This document shows positions 9,212 to 18,010 of a stretch of 64,000 bases of DNA, in pieces. Positions within the stretch are counted from its first letter, which is position 1. Each line of letters begins with the position of its first letter. Below the pieces are notes generated by a model, which saw only the letters and a list, made by a program, of their open reading frames with translations, did no database searches and was not told the DNA's origin. This DNA is from G963663495 sp963663495 (GTDB taxonomy: Bacteria; Bacteroidota; Rhodothermia; Rhodothermales; Bin80): positions 3,286,001 to 3,350,000 of the forward strand of contig OY760427.1 of assembly GCA_963663495.1 (NCBI GenBank), given 5' to 3'. Both the position numbers and the translations under genes were made by a program.

Positions 9212-9649
9212 ATGGCCACGGGAGAATCCCGTAGGTTAGTAGCACTACGAAATGGCGAAGTTAGGTTGTATAGTGTTGGTGACGCGCTCAATCGCACAAC
9301 CGATACGATGCCAGCAGCCGCGACTGATTTTCGCACATCCCTGCTACGAGCAGCGGAGGCCCTAGACAATGTTCCCAGTAGGCTGGAGGAAGTCAACGGG
9401 CGTTTGGAAGAAACGGCGAAGTTGTTGGAAGAGAGAAGAACTGAAATGGGAGAGTCAACGGGTAAGATGGTGGATTCAGTCCATCAGAAAATGGAGGAAT
9501 TCTTGGATGACACGAAGCGAACTCATTCGGGGATTGACGCGACGGTCACGAATCTGACTGAATTCATCGAACGCCTGATCAGGAATGTCGTGGATGCTAA
9601 TCTGATCAGTGAAATCCGTGATGATGGTCAGTCAAGAAGTCGTAGGTGA
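9212..9649 (+). CDS. Coiled-coil protein of unknown function
   Basis: The 145-aa product is strongly helical, with a heptad-rich centre (about residues 45-100, containing SRLEEVNGRLEE and KLLEERR), resembling apolipoprotein-like or methyl-accepting-like coiled coils. There is no signal peptide. The last 26 bp overlap the start of the next small membrane ORF in another frame, so the two could be translationally coupled or could be one protein split by a frameshift. Family not recognised. Confidence 0.5.
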   Translation: MATGESRRLVALRNGEVRLYSVGDALNRTTDTMPAAATDFRTSLLRAAEALDNVPSRLEEVNGRLEETAKLLEERRTEMGESTGKMVDSVHQKMEEFLDDTKRTHSGIDATVTNLTEFIERLIRNVVDANLISEIRDDGQSRSRR

Positions 9650-9746
9650 GACGGGAAAGACCCAAACATCTGTTTGGATATCGGTAGTGTTATTGATGAC
9701 TGTACTTGCCGCGATGGCCTTCACGTTTGTGTCCTTTCTTTGCTGA
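9624..9746 (+). CDS. Small single-TM protein (40 aa)
   Basis: ATG 9624 to TGA 9744-9746. A polar N-terminus (VVGETGKTQTS) is followed by one hydrophobic helix (VLLMTVLAAMAF) and a final Cys. The DNA from about 9650 to 9735 is a diverged duplicate of 9898-9983, where the same membrane stretch (MTVLAVMIF) starts the next gene. Either a real micro-protein, or the C-terminal membrane anchor of the upstream coiled-coil gene after a frameshift. Confidence 0.4.
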   Translation: MVSQEVVGETGKTQTSVWISVVLLMTVLAAMAFTFVSFLC

Positions 9747-9946
9747 GGAGGAAATCGGTATTTTGTGGAAGCTCAAGATTGAGTTCTTTGGACTCATTCC
9801 TGGATTAACAGGACCGCTATGGGCTTAACAAACAGAATCGATCCGGCCCTTGGTTTATGATACCTTGGTAACCATCTCTACGGCGAAACTGTGAAATGAG
9901 ACGACCTACGACCCAAGTATCCGTTTGAACATCAGTAGCAGATTTG

Positions 9947-10327
9947 ATGACCGTGTTGGCGGTCATGATTTTCACAATCTCATTTGTCCAGTGCAGACAG
10001 CCGGAGAATGAGCTGGAGAAGCAAAAGAAGCAGGTTTCAGAGCTTACGGCGGAGCGGGACTCGCTAAAGGATCAGGGTTCAACCCTCACGACGGAGCTGG
10101 AGGAGAAAGAGCGGCAGGTTTCAACCCTCAGGGCGGAGCTGGCAGAGGGAAGGGAGCAAGTTTCAATGCTCGGGAGGGAACTGGGCGAGAAAGAGGAGCA
10201 GGCTTCAACGCTCAGGAGGGAGGAGATCACCAAGAAATTTGGGCATCCTTCATGCTATGGAGAGGTGGAGGACCGCCGAGGGCCGTTATCGGCGTGGCAA
10301 TACTCCCTGGCGGGAAGTAGGGTTTGA
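9947..10327 (+). CDS. Membrane-anchored coiled-coil protein, probably frameshifted at its 3' end
   Basis: The product starts with a hydrophobic helix (MTVLAVMIFTISFV, then a Cys) and continues as a long coiled coil with a repeating pattern (KQVSELTAERD, RQVSTLRAELAE, EQVSMLGRELGE, EQASTLRREE) of about 20-21 residues per unit. The last ~30 residues (after about 10239) look non-native because the overlapping frame from 10239 carries the better protein sequence. A frameshift near 10240 would fuse the two into one protein of about 225 aa. Confidence 0.5.
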   Translation: MTVLAVMIFTISFVQCRQPENELEKQKKQVSELTAERDSLKDQGSTLTTELEEKERQVSTLRAELAEGREQVSMLGRELGEKEEQASTLRREEITKKFGHPSCYGEVEDRRGPLSAWQYSLAGSRV

Positions 10328-10625
10328 ACATTCGTGGACGGAGGTGGAGCAAACCAAGCTTCGCGATGCGGCTGATGTACTTTCGGGCAGCAACCCGGCG
10401 GTACTGAGCAAGAATGATTTCGAGTACTTTGTGACCACCTTAGCAAGAACCACAACCAACTGGTCTGATGAAGGATGCCGTTATTTCGCGCGGCTTGAAC
10501 CTCGCGGTGCCGACGTAACGGGCGACGAGTATGTGATACGTTGGACGGACGACATTAGGCCCCATTTTGCCGGTTTAGTCAACCCAGGGGTGTGCCAAAA
10601 GAAGACAAAAGGAGGTCAAATATGA
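10239..10625 (+). CDS. Hypothetical protein, likely C-terminal part of the preceding coiled-coil protein
   Basis: The 128-aa frame contains WRTAEGRYRRGNTPWRE, then VLSGSNPAVLSKNDF, then FARLEPRGADVTGDEYVIRW. It is soluble and mixed in secondary structure, and I do not recognise the family. It overlaps the previous coding frame by about 90 bp with no good start of its own. That supports a frameshifted fusion rather than two genes. It ends just upstream of the group II intron RNA. Confidence 0.45.
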   Translation: MGILHAMERWRTAEGRYRRGNTPWREVGFEHSWTEVEQTKLRDAADVLSGSNPAVLSKNDFEYFVTTLARTTTNWSDEGCRYFARLEPRGADVTGDEYVIRWTDDIRPHFAGLVNPGVCQKKTKGGQI

Positions 10626-11155
10626 TTTGATGTTCGAGTAGTCATGCTATGTAAAGGATGGAGGTAAGCCCTCCAGAGCCGCTGTACAGGCGGAGGCTCT
10701 AAACCGCCGGCTGCTGCGTTGTTTAAGAGACAGGGTGGTGAGCGAGACCGGAAAAGGCAGAGGTGGGACTTTGTCAGGTACGAGCCACGGAGTTGAATGC
10801 AAATGAACCACTGCTGAAGTGTCGAAATATCTTAGACGATGCCAAAACCAGAGGAATGCCGAGTCCGCTGGGACAAGCTTGGCGGGAGCCTGTCTATTGG
10901 CCAAGTGGCATCCGGCATGCAGGTGGCAAGACCGTGGATTCAGGCCTTTACATGGAACTTGGGAACCTGTCGTCCTGCTGTTAAGGGAGACTCGCAAGCG
11001 GAGACCCCGTGAGTGATTGAGTACCGATGCGGGGCACAGGGGCGGAGCAGTCCGTAGTAGTGTGGAAGGGCTTGTAATGGGTCTGGAGCGAAGGGGCTGC
11101 CCTAAGCGGTGTGGGACATTGGAGCAACCTGAGAGGGGAGGACTCTGATGACGCA

Positions 11156-11163
11156 CACAAAAC
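11156..11163. repeat. Target-site duplication, left copy (CACAAAAC)
   Basis: The 8 bp CACAAAAC immediately before the IS66 left end are repeated exactly at 13285-13292 immediately after the right end. Eight-bp duplications are the rule for IS66-family insertions. The insertion is therefore simple and fairly recent. Confidence 0.9.
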
Positions 11164-13284
11164 GTATCCGTACGGTAAAGTACATGGTAAAGCGGGCTTA
11201 GCATTGGTCTGCGTAGTCCGCTTGTAGAGCTTAGTGCAAGGTGATTATACGCCGGGTTTGGTGTGCCGATTTGGGAATTTCGGAGTGGTGTGCAGCTTAT
11301 CGTCCAGACGCCTGAATGCAGGCAGCAATCAGCGTCTTTTGGGACAAAAAACATGGGTTTTGGGGAGAAGAACCGGAACATTGTGGAGGACGCAGATGTA
11401 CATGAACTACGCGGTCCAAGGCATCTTTCTCCCCCTCTTCTCCTGCCGGTGAAGCCCTTTTTCAGAGGCTAAGAAACCAAAAGGCTGAGAACAAGGATCT
11501 GCGAAAACAGGTCCGTCGCTTGGAGAAAAAAGCCGATCGTCTATCCAAGAACAACGCGGATCAGGCTGCGACAATTGCCGATCAGGCTGCGGCAATTGCC
11601 GATCAGGCTGCGAAGATTAGCCATCTGGAAGACAGGTTGGAACAAGCGTATCGCCTACTCTGAGGCAAAAAGAGTGAGCGTTACACGCCGGCGGACAATG
11701 CGCAGCAAGGCCGGTTGTTTGGAGAGGAACCAGTAGCTGTTGAGCCCGAGGAGGAGGAGTACGACCTGGTAAAGTGCAAGCGGCGTGGGAAGAACAAGCC
11801 GGTGCGCGGGCCGATTCCGGACCATCTGCCCAGAGAGGTGATCCGCCTTGAGCCGGAGGGCAGCACCGAGGGTATGAAGTACATCGGCGAGGAAGTAACG
11901 GAGTACCTGGAATATGTGCCGGGCTTCACGAGGGTAGTACAGATTGTGCGGCCGAAGTACGTAGTCTGCAAAGAGCCTCGCAAGGGGGTGGTCATAGCGC
12001 CGTTGCCGAAGCGTGTCATACCGAAGGGGAAGGCGGGTCCGGGGTTGTTGGCGTATTTGGCGGTAGCCAAATATGTGGATCATATGCCGCTATACCGGCT
12101 GCGGAAGAAGTTTCAGCGCCATGGCGTGAAGCTATCGGCTGCTACAATGGGGGATTGGATTGCGAAGGTAGCGACGTATCTGGGTCCGTTAGGAGATGCG
12201 TTGCGTAAGGAGGTGCTTCGTAGCGGGTATCTGCAGGTGGATGAGACAACGTTCCCGGTGCAAAAGCCGAAGAAGAAAGGGAAGGAGAAGAAAGGGAAGG
12301 AGAAGAAAGGGAGGAAAAACGAAGGAAAGACGCATCGCGGCTATCTTTGGGTATACCTGGCACCGCGGGCGAAGGTGGTGATGATGGATTACAGCCCGAG
12401 CCGTGCGCGCGCTGGACCGTGGGAATTCTTGCGCGGATATAGAGGGGCGATGCAAACCGACGGGTATGTGGTGTACGATGCGTTTGGTACGCGGGGCGGG
12501 ATAACGCTGTTTGGATGTATGGCGCATGCGCGTCGCAAGTTTTATGACTGCAGGAAAAAGGAGCCCAAGAAGGTGCGCCATGTAATGGAGGAAATCCGGC
12601 AGTTGTATGCGATAGAGCGTGGGTTGCGTAAGGAGGGAGCTGGTCCGGCTCGGCGTGTAGAGGTACGACAGGAGGAGGCACGGCCGGTACTGGAGAAGTT
12701 GAAGCCATGGCTTGAGGAGAGTCGTGAGCACCGGCCGAGTGCGGGATGGGATGAAGCCGTGGGGTACATGCTCAACAGGTGGGAGAAGCTGGCTTGTTAT
12801 CTGGAAGACGGCAAGGTTGAGATCGATAACAATCTGGTCGAGAACCAGATGCGGGCAATTGCGCTTGGTCGAAAAAACCATCTGTTTGCGGGATCGCATG
12901 CGGCAGCGCAGCGGTCCGCAGTACTGTACGCTCTTTTTGCCACATGCAAGTTGCAATCGACAAACCCGATTGAACGGCTTACCGACGTACTACGCCGTCT
13001 TCCGACACATCCTGCCGACCGCATGGCTGAACTCTTGCCCCATCATTGGAAAGCTAGTCGGGACTTGCAGCAAGCTACCGTCAAGAAAGCGGCATAGGAG
13101 CCCCTAAACAGGCGCGCCCGGGTCATCCGATAGATCCGTGTACGGGTCTGCGAATACGCTGTCGGGTACTTGACTCCTGCACACCCAACCGACGCTAGCC
13201 TATAAACCTTCGAACCGCGCTCTAACTTACTCTAATTGAGAGAGTAAATACCCTCGGTTATAATGTGCTTCACCGGACGGATAC
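11164..13284 (+). mobile_element. IS66-family insertion sequence, copy 1 (2121 bp)
   Basis: Both ends match copy 2 at 19073-21139. Terminal inverted repeats are about 22 bp and start GTATCCG at the left; the right end closes CGGATAC. The element carries only a tnpC-type transposase, with no tnpA or tnpB upstream, like the single-ORF IS66 subgroup. It interrupts the group II intron maturase after its fifth codon. Its own transposase is broken by a premature stop, so mobility would need help from copy 2. Confidence 0.92.
11409..13097 (+). pseudogene. tnpC: IS66 transposase TnpC, copy 1, disabled by an in-frame stop
   Basis: The frame is collinear with the intact transposase at 19318-20952 but differs in three informative ways. 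The start codon equivalent is ACG at 11409 instead of ATG. An in-frame TGA stands at 11661-11663 where copy 2 has TCT. Two extra units of a 21-bp repeat (coding about DQAAAIA) lengthen the coiled coil before the stop. The remaining frame from 11715 still encodes the DDE core: LQVDETTFP, TDGYVVYDAF and DNNLVENQMR. A truncated 460-aa protein might be made from ATG 11715 but would lack the N-terminal leucine-zipper region. Confidence 0.88.
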
Positions 13285-14521
13285 CACAAAACCGTTTCCC
13301 GCAACCAAGAGGATGGTATGGGAGGCATGGAAGAAGGTGAAGGCGAACGGAGGGGGCGCGGGAGTGGATGGGCAGACGCTGGAGGCATTTGGGGAGGATC
13401 TTGGCAACAATTTGTACAAGGTCTGGAATCGGATGGCCTCGGGTAGTTATCATCCCAAGGCGGTACGGCGCGTGGATATTCCAAAGCCGGGTGGAGGCAC
13501 TCGGCCATTAGGGATTCCCACGGTTACGGACCGCATAGCGCAGATGGTAGTGAAGCGGCATTTGGAGCCGGATATGGATCCGAAGTTTCATGTGGATTCG
13601 TATGGATACCGACCGAAGAAGTCAGCACATCAGGCCTTGCAGGCGACGCGGCAGCGCTGTTGGCGCCGGGACTGGGTACTGGATCTGGACATCAAGGCGT
13701 TCTTTGACGAGATAGATCACGAGTTGCTGATGCGGGCGGTGAAAGTGCATACGCAAGAGAGGTGGGTACTGCTGTACATACAGCGGTGGTTAACAGCACC
13801 GGTACAGTTACCGAACGGGACGATAGAGGAACGGGGAGTAGGGACTCCACAAGGAGGGGTGATCAGTCCGTTGTTGGCGAATCTGTTCTTGCACTATGCA
13901 TGTGACAAATGGATGGAGCGGAAGTATCCCGACATTCCATTTGCCCGGTACGCCGATGACGCGGTATGCCACTGCCGCAGCGAGCGGCAGGCGGTACACC
14001 TACGCAGGGAGTTGGAGCGTCGGTTTGCCCAGTGCAAACTACGGTTGCATCCGGATAAGACGCGCATCGTTTACTGCAAGGATGGCAGGCGGAGGGGGAG
14101 ACACCCTCTTACGTCTTTTGATTTTCTGGGATATACGTTCAGAGCGAGGAAGAGCAGGAGCAGGAGAGGGGCGTACTTCACGGGATTCAATCCGGCTATC
14201 AGCCGCAAGGCGCAGAAGGCGATACGGCAGGCTATACGGGGCTGGCAGCTACAGATCCGCACAGGGTCCACGCTGGAGGAGTTGTCTCGGCTGGTCAACA
14301 GTACAGCACGAGGCTGGGCACACTACTATGGAGCGTTTCACCGATCGGTCTTACATCCGGTGTTGCAGCAGATAGATAAGAAGCTTACGTGGTGGGCAGT
14401 ACGGAAATACAAACGTTTTCGTGGCAGTCCTCATAGTGCACGCAAGTGGCTTCGCCAAGTGCGTGCACGGTTTCCCGGTCTCTTTGTTCATTGGCAATTC
14501 TGTCATGCGACGGTTGCTTAG
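13265..14521 (+). CDS. ltrA: Group II intron reverse transcriptase/maturase, 5' end replaced by IS66
   Basis: The product is about 418 aa with all RT blocks: PLGIPTVTDR (RT2), DLDIKAFFDEIDH (RT3), GTPQGGVISPLLANLFL (RT4) and YADD at about 229-232 (RT5 catalytic). A maturase domain X follows (GWAHYYGAFHR). No C-terminal HNH endonuclease is present. Before the IS66 insertion the ORF began at ATG 11148 behind GGGAGG and read MTHTKPFPATKR. The IS right end now supplies an in-frame GTG at 13265, so nearly the whole protein can still be encoded if transcription crosses the IS. Internal ATG 13313 is an alternative. Confidence 0.9.
   Translation: MLHRTDTTKPFPATKRMVWEAWKKVKANGGGAGVDGQTLEAFGEDLGNNLYKVWNRMASGSYHPKAVRRVDIPKPGGGTRPLGIPTVTDRIAQMVVKRHLEPDMDPKFHVDSYGYRPKKSAHQALQATRQRCWRRDWVLDLDIKAFFDEIDHELLMRAVKVHTQERWVLLYIQRWLTAPVQLPNGTIEERGVGTPQGGVISPLLANLFLHYACDKWMERKYPDIPFARYADDAVCHCRSERQAVHLRRELERRFAQCKLRLHPDKTRIVYCKDGRRRGRHPLTSFDFLGYTFRARKSRSRRGAYFTGFNPAISRKAQKAIRQAIRGWQLQIRTGSTLEELSRLVNSTARGWAHYYGAFHRSVLHPVLQQIDKKLTWWAVRKYKRFRGSPHSARKWLRQVRARFPGLFVHWQFCHATVA
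13285..13292. repeat. Target-site duplication, right copy (CACAAAAC)
   Basis: Exact duplicate of 11156-11163. It restores the maturase frame (ACA AAA CCG) after conceptual excision of the IS66 element. Confidence 0.9.
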
Positions 14522-14524
14522 GAA

Positions 14525-14558
14525 GAGCCGTATGAGGCGAGAGTCTCACGTACGGTTC
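14525..14558 (+). ncRNA. Group II intron domain V (catalytic hairpin)
   Basis: The 34-nt hairpin starts GAGCCGTATG and ends CGTACGGTTC, with a GAGA-type terminal loop (GCGAGAG). It fits the conserved domain V size and pairing. It begins 4 nt after the maturase stop codon. The following G-run/C-run hairpin (about 14561-14592) is domain VI, and the intron ends shortly after. Confidence 0.88.
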
Positions 14559-14624
14559 TGTGGGGGCCTGGGGGTGAAATTCCCCCCGGGCTACCCGACG
14601 TGATCGGCCAGCGCTAATCAAAGT

Positions 14625-14780
14625 ATGGCCAGGTGGTGCTGGTCGCGGATTCCTTATATGTATCCGCGGGACGCCAAGGCTGCCGGCACCGCCCAGGATC
14701 AAGCTCTGCGCTCCACCTTTCGCATTCAATACGGGGAGAATGGAAAAATGATCGCGAGGAAGGCCAAGTCAATCAGCTAA
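14625..14780 (+). CDS. Short ORF after the intron (51 aa), possible 3' exon
   Basis: ATG 14625 to TAA 14778-14780, with protein-like content (RIPYMYPRDAK, FRIQYGENGK, ending KAKSIS). It begins 26 bp after the intron's 3' end, so it could be the remains of the gene the intron entered. I do not recognise a family and the upstream exon does not obviously match it. Confidence 0.28.
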   Translation: MARWCWSRIPYMYPRDAKAAGTAQDQALRSTFRIQYGENGKMIARKAKSIS

Positions 14781-14978
14781 TTGGTCCATTGGGGCGAGGA
14801 TTATGACCGAGACGAAGAAATCAATCCAGTACACTTCGTGAAGCCATATAGCATAACCCGACGCTCAGGTGCACATCTGTATACTTACGTTCCTGACAGC
14901 GACACCAACTGCGAATGCGAACAAGGTAGCTGCGATGTACCGTCCCGAAATAATTGTGGATCTTTCATGGGATGCGCG

Positions 14979-15812
14979 TCAATTGAGCATTTCAGTCGAT
15001 ACATCACCCAAGCACCGTTGCCACCACGCGTCCGGCCAGTCCAGAGCCTGAATCTCTGTAAGCCCCCGGTTGATGTAATAGACATAAATCGTCTTCAATT
15101 GACCCGCCCCGGCGGCACCGTCGCACACAGACCGAATACTCAGCGTATCCCCCTCCATAGTATAATGGCTCCATAGGGGAGTATGCTGTAGCATGTCGGA
15201 TACCAGCACGATCGAATCAAGACTATCCGAGCTCCGAACTAGATCCGCCATCGTCTCAATGATCGGGGACTGGTCGGCCTCAGTACGGCCCACGAGATCG
15301 TGAAAGACGATGTTTAACGTGTCCAGGAACTTCCGGAATTGAGCTTCAACAAAGACTCGGTTCTCGTAGATAGGGTCAGCGTCTTCACCTTCCTTCGGGA
15401 TGCACCAGGGACCGTATTTCTGGATGTTCTGGTTATTTCCAGACTCGGGCAATCCGAAAATGGTTAGGCGTTGAAGAAACGGCGCTGACTCCCTTGTCCA
15501 AGTAACAAGTTTTTGAAATGCCAGAACCATGTCTTCTTCAGGGATCTCGTTTGAGGTATCAATAATGATCGCGGTGTGCCCGGGAATAGTGAATCCCTCC
15601 TTTAATTGAGGCGGTGTGCCTGTCGGACAATAGTCTGGAGGGTGAACTTTTAGGTCATCCGTGTACGATACAACACGCGCTGTCAAGACAAGAAATGCCA
15701 CTGAACCCAAAATAACGAGAATCGCAATTGCTACCCCCCAAGGGGTTAGTCTGGTTGTGTCTACTTGTTCCTTGTAATTGTGACGATCGCCTGCGTGTCG
15801 AACGTCAGTCAT
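14979..15812 (-). CDS. Membrane-anchored vWA-like protein
   Basis: The 277-aa product has a polar N-terminus, one membrane helix (about residues 27-47, VAIAILVILGSVAFLV) and a large exported domain. That domain has a vWA/Rossmann look: TAIIIDTSNEIPEED at the first strand (a degenerate MIDAS, DxSxE rather than DxSxS), a helix rich in charged residues, then a late strand DSIVLVSDML. Two Cys pairs suggest a periplasmic location. Its ATG overlaps the stop of the upstream membrane gene (ATGA-type), so the two are coupled. I do not recognise a named family. Confidence 0.62.
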   Translation of the reverse strand: MTDVRHAGDRHNYKEQVDTTRLTPWGVAIAILVILGSVAFLVLTARVVSYTDDLKVHPPDYCPTGTPPQLKEGFTIPGHTAIIIDTSNEIPEEDMVLAFQKLVTWTRESAPFLQRLTIFGLPESGNNQNIQKYGPWCIPKEGEDADPIYENRVFVEAQFRKFLDTLNIVFHDLVGRTEADQSPIIETMADLVRSSDSLDSIVLVSDMLQHTPLWSHYTMEGDTLSIRSVCDGAAGAGQLKTIYVYYINRGLTEIQALDWPDAWWQRCLGDVSTEMLN

Positions 15813-17467
15813 TCTGCCTTGCGGAGAACAATAGGGATGTAGCTTCCCCAGATCTCACTGATTTTCTCATGCGCGGCCGCAATGCGTTCGTCAAAGTCTG
15901 CTTGGGAAGACTCCTTCCACTCAGAAATCAGCGCTGCGGCCTCCTCCAGAACCAGAGGGTCCGAGATTGTTACCGCAAACGGTTCGGCGTACTTCTTAAG
16001 GCGGTTCTCCTCCACGCTCTGAATATCAATCTTGTGGGGGTCGTTAGAATTGTGCGCCACAATGAAAGCATGCTCAAGACTATCTATGCATGCCTGCCGA
16101 TTCTCCTTCATTTTCAATCTCTCAACAGTATTAACCACAGTGCGGCGCTCTTGGTCAAGTACTCGGTACCAATTGGCGACCTCATCTCTCAAGTTAGTCA
16201 GGCGGCGCTGGTAACGCTGCGGCAGCGAGGAAAATGTGTCGAATAATTGCCGATTATGCGGTGAACTTGAACTGGTCATCGTTGCAGGGTAAGCAGATCC
16301 GTCTTGGGTATGTGTTTCACGTTTGGTGCCATCCTGTCTTTCAGTGCCGCCGTTGTTTGTCCGTCCTTTCATGAATGTGAACCCTTTCACAAACCCCAAT
16401 GCGCAGAGAAACATCCCTAGAAGAGAGAAGAGGAAGGTCTCAAACTCCCATCCTAGAAGATTGAACGGAACATCGGCGAGCAGGTCCACGTGGCTTGGAG
16501 TCTGCGCGGTTGGATTGTCAATCTTATGCTGGACCGCGCGTGCGTACGCTTCTCTATGGCGACCCGCGACAAGATTAAAAGCAAAGGCAGATAGCATCCA
16601 GGCAACCCAGGCAGTTGAATATAACCAAGGCCTTAATCTACGGAGCTTGCCGCGCAGCGCGAAGAGGAAGTAACCCGCACATATCCCGAAGCCTCCTACA
16701 TTTATCATCGATACAAGGACGGCAAGCAGGTATGCTTGCAGCACTCCTCCGGGCAGAGCATCCATGAGCAACGCGATGTTCACTCCAGATTCAATCGTTA
16801 CAAACAGGGTGAAAATCATGACCAACCAAAGCCACCGAGTCCAATCCTGGCTTGAGTCAGCGAGGCCGGGATTCGTCTTTGGCTCTACGGCTTCGGGCTC
16901 TGATTCTTTGTCCAATTCTGAAGTGCTGCGATCTACTTCCAACGCAGACAGGCGACTAGGAGATTGCCCCCATTTATGGCATAATTGCAGTTGCTTCATT
17001 TCCTCTTCTGCCCTTCGAACCAACTCTTTTGGGCCCTGAGATTGACAGGAGCCGACCGGGCCGATCGGATCGCTCAGTTTGCCACGGAGCATGGCGAGGT
17101 TTAGATCAACATAATTCTGGAGGTCCAGCCGCACGCTCGCAAGTAGACTGGCGTGCGCAGTTTTCCATTCTCCGTCGGATTCGGCGCCGGCCTTGGCTCC
17201 CCGCTGTTGCAAACGAATGGGATCAAGCGGCCAATAGACCTTGCTACTCCTTAATCGGTCAATTAGCTTACTGGCATCCGTCTTCGTTTTCACGCCGGAG
17301 GGACTTCCACCTAGGATATTGATGTATCGCAATTGTTTTTCGGTGGGCGGCTGCTGCTCACGGCCTTCACTGTGAAGACCTGCATCCAGCGATATAGGAC
17401 GAACCACCAAATGAGCGTTCTCGTCCACGGTGTCTTCGCCCGTTGCAATTTCCGTGGTTTGAGGCAT
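15809..17467 (-). CDS. Multi-TM membrane protein with N-terminal LGG-type motif, partner of the vWA-like gene
   Basis: The 552-aa product has an N-terminal segment PTEKQLRYINILGG, then KTDASKLIDRL (about 41-70). It resembles the small T-x-K/Q-Q-x-x-Y-I-x-x-L-G-G module seen at ends of helicases and other nucleic-acid enzymes. A soluble helical region and about five membrane helices follow (about residues 213-375). A cytoplasmic helical tail comes last, with a coiled coil (YQRRLTNLRDEVANWY) and ends IPIVLRKAE. First gene of a two-gene operon with the vWA-like gene. Function unknown; the arrangement suggests a sensor/effector pair. Confidence 0.6.
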   Translation of the reverse strand: MPQTTEIATGEDTVDENAHLVVRPISLDAGLHSEGREQQPPTEKQLRYINILGGSPSGVKTKTDASKLIDRLRSSKVYWPLDPIRLQQRGAKAGAESDGEWKTAHASLLASVRLDLQNYVDLNLAMLRGKLSDPIGPVGSCQSQGPKELVRRAEEEMKQLQLCHKWGQSPSRLSALEVDRSTSELDKESEPEAVEPKTNPGLADSSQDWTRWLWLVMIFTLFVTIESGVNIALLMDALPGGVLQAYLLAVLVSMINVGGFGICAGYFLFALRGKLRRLRPWLYSTAWVAWMLSAFAFNLVAGRHREAYARAVQHKIDNPTAQTPSHVDLLADVPFNLLGWEFETFLFSLLGMFLCALGFVKGFTFMKGRTNNGGTERQDGTKRETHTQDGSAYPATMTSSSSPHNRQLFDTFSSLPQRYQRRLTNLRDEVANWYRVLDQERRTVVNTVERLKMKENRQACIDSLEHAFIVAHNSNDPHKIDIQSVEENRLKKYAEPFAVTISDPLVLEEAAALISEWKESSQADFDERIAAAHEKISEIWGSYIPIVLRKAE

Positions 17468-17614
17468 AGCATTGTCATTTGTCCCGAGCCTTTTGCAAAA
17501 CCCTTGAATCGGGGTGTTTTTGTCCGAAGATGCGACTTCCTAAGATAGTGACTGCCAGAAAAAGTTATGAGGGCTGAAAAACGGCGAAACAAGGCCGTTT
17601 GATACTCGTTCTAT

Positions 17615-17643
17615 CCATCTGTAAGCGTTACGGTTACAGATGG
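17615..17643. repeat. Perfect 10-bp inverted repeat
   Basis: CCATCTGTAA, a 9-nt gap, then TTACAGATGG. It lies about 150 bp upstream of the two-gene membrane operon (start 17467) and has no following T-run. An operator or a decayed transposon end is more likely than a terminator. Confidence 0.45.
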
Positions 17644-17789
17644 TTATGAGCCATACCGTATTTGCACATTGCAGATTATTCAGCCAGCATGTCTCTAACG
17701 AATGTTTGGCCAAATCCTTCTGTTTCGGGCGTTGCCATCAATATTCAATATAAGGCCCCTTGGGGCCGATTATTCATACGATTAATACC

Positions 17790-18010
17790 ATGCGGATTGT
17801 AGAGGATACACAGTTTAAGCTCGGGCAGGTCCCCATTGAAGAGATGACCTTCCACCCCAAAGACCGGGACGATATACCGGCAGCGCTAAAAGGTCTGCAG
17901 CACCTGTATTGCGACCCAACGGCTCGGCAGAAGATCTTTGAGATCCTGGAGAAGCAGTTGCTTCCGAATATTGATTTGCAGCGTGGTCGTCCGGGGATGC
18001 CACTTTGGCG
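17790..18010 (+). pseudogene. ISNCY-type transposase, N-terminal fragment
   Basis: ATG 17790 opens MRIVEDTQFKLGQ, then RDDIPAALKGLQHLY and ends near GRPGMPLWR at 18010. This is the standard N-terminus of the ISNCY (IS1202-like) transposases. The frame is cut exactly where an IS66-type terminal repeat (GTAAGCTTGCGG) begins. The catalytic part is missing here. The C-terminal fragment at 18499-19072 lies on the other strand, so it belongs to a different copy or was inverted. Confidence 0.75.

Larger units (their letters stand above)
10640..14599 (+). mobile_element. Group II intron 1, interrupted by an IS66-family element
   Basis: From about 10.64 to 11.14 kb the plus strand shows ribozyme-like domain I-III sequence with no coding potential, including GTTGAATGCAAATGAAC, GTGTCGAAAT and GCGGAGCAGTCCGTAGTAG. 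The maturase ORF, domain V (14525-14558) and a C/G-rich domain VI hairpin follow, ending near CTACCCGAC at 14599. The IS66 element at 11164-13284 sits inside, within the first codons of the maturase ORF. Removing it and one copy of its 8-bp duplication leaves an intron of about 1.8 kb. The 5' boundary is an estimate. Confidence 0.75.

Noticed and set aside
8887..9396. 169-aa minus-strand frame with a hydrophobic stretch (GLGWFESLFAWCF)
   Set aside because: Antisense to better-supported plus-strand frames on both sides; only about 60 codons in the middle look plausible and no family was recognised.
10647..11381. 244-aa minus-strand open frame
   Set aside because: It runs across the intron RNA and the left end of IS66 with no family resemblance; its first part is shared with the frame at 19290 only because both include the IS66 end.
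13265..14521. Retron, DGR or defence-type reverse transcriptase
   Set aside because: The RT blocks, domain X and the adjacent domain V hairpin identify an ordinary group II intron maturase.
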